From Syntrophaceae bacterium (GTDB taxonomy: Bacteria; Desulfobacterota; SM23-61), in assembly GCA_003154025.1 (NCBI GenBank), contig PMCE01000101.1, positions 1 through 7,702 on the forward strand: DNA of 7,702 nt, in the 5' to 3' direction. Under the pieces are notes generated by a model, which saw only the letters and a list, made by a program, of their open reading frames with translations, was not told the origin of the DNA and did not search any database. The position numbers were made by a program, and so were the translations under genes. This document shows positions 6,384 to 7,702 of the stretch, one piece after another (position 1 is the stretch's first letter; every line of letters starts with the position of its first letter).

Positions 6384-7391
6384 CTATGCCTTGCGCCCCT
6401 GTTCTACTAACTCCTGGAACTTTTTCACGTTCTCTTCGCCCGCGAATGCCGCTATCCTCTTGTAGGCTGGCTCCATCTTGGCCCGGAACGGGGCCAGATT
6501 GGGGCGGGTCACCGCCATGCCGAAGCCTTCCAGCTTCTTGATCTGGTCCGTTTCCTGTTCGCCGATCAGCTTGCGCATAACATCGCCCGCGGCCGCGCTC
6601 TCCTCGCGGAAAATTGCCTGCTGTTCGGAACTCAGCTTCTTCCACGTGATAGCGCTGACCGTGTGGATCATGTTGTTGTAGACGTGACGGGTAATCGCGA
6701 GGTTCTTCTGCACTTCGTAGTACTTGTTGTAGAAGATTACCGCGATCGGGTTCTCCTCGCCGTCGACCACCTTCTGCGAGAGCGCCAGATAAAGTTCCGG
6801 AAAGGCGATTGCCTGCACCACTGCGCCCAGGGCCTCCATCGACGCCTGGATCTGGAGCTCGGCCGGCGTGCGGATCTTGAGCCCCTTCACGTCGTCAGGC
6901 GTGTTGATTGGGCGCACGCTATTGGTAAGGTTGCGGAAGCCGTATTCCCAGTTCCGCAGGACGATGAACCCCTGCTTCTCCGCGAGCGGCGCCAACCAGG
7001 CCATGGCCGGCCCATCGAGGACGCGGAAGACATGGGCGGGGCTGTCGAAGACGAAGGGCAGCATGACCGCGCCGAAGGCTTTTTCATAATTCTGCAGTTG
7101 GCCTTGCGTCGGCAGACCCATGTCGATGACGCCGAGTTTGATCTGCTGAGCCTGCTCCGGCGGTCCCCCCAGTACGTTGTTCGGGAAGATGTTGATCTTG
7201 ATGGCGCCACCCGTGCGGGCCTCGACGCGGCTGGCAAATTGTTTCGCCGCTATGTTGGCCGGATGGTCCTCTTGCGCAAAGTGCGCGAAGCGGAGCGTGA
7301 GCGGCCCCGCGGCCGCCCGGGCCACATAAGGCGCTGCCAGGGCAAGGCCGGCCAGGCCTACGCTGCCTTTGAGAAAAGTTCTGCGGTTCAT
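6384..7391 (-). CDS. dctP: TRAP transporter DctP-family solute receptor with Tat signal
   Basis: Periplasmic substrate-binding protein of a TRAP transporter, which works with DctQ/DctM membrane subunits to import organic acids by ion-driven transport. From the ATG at 7391 it has 335 residues, typical for DctP. The N-terminus MNRRTFLKGSVGLAG is a twin-arginine signal, with likely cleavage after ARA near residue 26. Family landmarks include the start LTLRFAHFAQ (31-40), FPNNVLGG (69-76), GLKIRTP with Arg174, the ligand-carboxylate arginine (170-176), and DGEENP (210-215). A second in-frame ATG at 7415 has an equally good ribosome binding site and would add eight residues (MNYKKEDH); I prefer 7391 because the Tat motif then sits at the extreme N-terminus. 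It follows the dctM gene by about 140 bases, so the two are probably co-transcribed. The ligand is unknown; neighbouring iolB-type sequence hints at a sugar acid. Confidence 0.93.
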   Translation of the reverse strand: MNRRTFLKGSVGLAGLALAAPYVARAAAGPLTLRFAHFAQEDHPANIAAKQFASRVEARTGGAIKINIFPNNVLGGPPEQAQQIKLGVIDMGLPTQGQLQNYEKAFGAVMLPFVFDSPAHVFRVLDGPAMAWLAPLAEKQGFIVLRNWEYGFRNLTNSVRPINTPDDVKGLKIRTPAELQIQASMEALGAVVQAIAFPELYLALSQKVVDGEENPIAVIFYNKYYEVQKNLAITRHVYNNMIHTVSAITWKKLSSEQQAIFREESAAAGDVMRKLIGEQETDQIKKLEGFGMAVTRPNLAPFRAKMEPAYKRIAAFAGEENVKKFQELVEQGRKA

Positions 7392-7428
7392 GTGATCCTC
7401 CTTTTTGTAGTTCATTTTATCCTCCTTT
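7386..7428 (-). promoter_or_regulatory. Duplicated ribosome-binding-site/start module of dctP
   Basis: On the minus strand, AAAGGAGGATAAAATGAAC (7410-7428) and AAAGGAGGATCACATGAAC (7386-7404) match at 17 of 19 bases and are offset by exactly 24 bases, keeping both ATG codons in the same frame. In each copy the AGGAGG core is 5 bases from its ATG. Either start could be used; the repeat makes the true start ambiguous. Confidence 0.8.
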
Positions 7429-7555
7429 CCGAGGCTGGGTTCGTCGTTTCTCGCCCGGCTGCCGCGCCATTGGCCCGGGTACCCCCATTCTCACCCCTTG
7501 CCGATTGCTCGCCGGCCCCCGTCGGGATGTTCTCCGCAACAGGATGCGCCGGCGC

Positions 7556-7702
7556 TCACCCCCGAAAGCCGAAGTAGTGCGGCAGGAACAGCGCGAACCA
7601 CGGCACGAACGCCACAATGAGCAGCCCGATGATCACCATGATCAGGTAGGGGACCATGGCGCGCGAGGCCTCCTCGATCCCGGTGCGCATGATGGCGCAG
7701 CA
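7556..7702 (-). CDS. dctM: TRAP transporter large permease DctM, C-terminal 48 residues (partial)
   Basis: The minus strand reads 48 codons and a TGA stop (7556-7558), open to the window edge, so the 5' end lies outside. The peptide includes TGIEEASRAMVPYLIMVIIG and then a hydrophobic run ending in PWFALFLPHYFGFRG. This is the typical C-terminus of the DctM large TRAP permease: an IEE-SRA motif, a final transmembrane helix, then a short LP-containing tail. Its position just upstream of dctP on the same strand supports the call, as TRAP membrane and receptor genes are normally clustered. It has no start codon in the window because it is truncated by the window boundary, not by mutation. Confidence 0.85.
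   Translation of the reverse strand, partial: CCAIMRTGIEEASRAMVPYLIMVIIGLLIVAFVPWFALFLPHYFGFRG

Noticed and set aside
6663..7577. Plus-strand open frame of 304 codons opposite dctP and dctM
   Set aside because: It is a mirror of high-GC coding sequence on the other strand; the minus-strand genes have clear family motifs.

Overview
The window looks like a piece of a metagenomic or environmental bacterial genome, most likely a Desulfobacterota/deltaproteobacterial-type anaerobe or another proteobacterium. The reasons are indirect: moderately high GC, strong AGGAGG ribosome binding sites, two classes of periplasmic solute-receptor transporter (TTT/Bug and TRAP), and a hairpin-bearing bacterial dynamin. 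No rRNA, tRNA, CRISPR array or recognisable transposase was seen. This taxonomic guess is inference only.

Layout. (1) 54-1019, plus strand: a TctC/Bug-family periplasmic solute receptor with no TctA/TctB partner in view. (2) 1123-2850, minus: a single bacterial dynamin-like GTPase. It is framed by a near-consensus promoter at 2871-2900 and a strong intrinsic terminator at 1091-1121, so it appears to be a one-gene transcription unit. (3) 4848 down to 3083, minus: a two-gene operon of a standalone ChrB C-terminal-domain protein followed 8 bases later by a 12-helix MFS transporter. (4) 5103-5894, minus: an intact IolB/KduI-family sugar-acid isomerase. Directly upstream, at about 5950-6215, lies a decayed partial second copy of the same family with four in-frame stops and a frameshift. 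(5) 6292-6320: a perfect 13-bp hairpin. (6) 6384-7391 and 7556-7702, minus: a TRAP transporter DctP receptor with a Tat signal, preceded by the 3' end of the DctM large permease, which runs off the window edge.

How the genes may fit together. All genes except the TctC receptor are on the minus strand. TRAP uptake genes next to an IolB/KduI isomerase (plus a dead copy) suggest a small sugar-acid or inositol-derived carbohydrate module, but the substrate cannot be read from the sequence. The ChrB-domain/MFS pair resembles a metal/oxyanion-resistance or efflux cassette lacking the usual ChrA pump in this window. The dynamin is probably an independent membrane-remodelling or stress gene.

I do not see a clearly new multi-gene system. 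The items most worth a second look are the iolB pseudogene, the 6292 hairpin, the duplicated ribosome-binding-site/start module on dctP, the ChrB-domain/MFS pair, and the self-contained dynamin unit.
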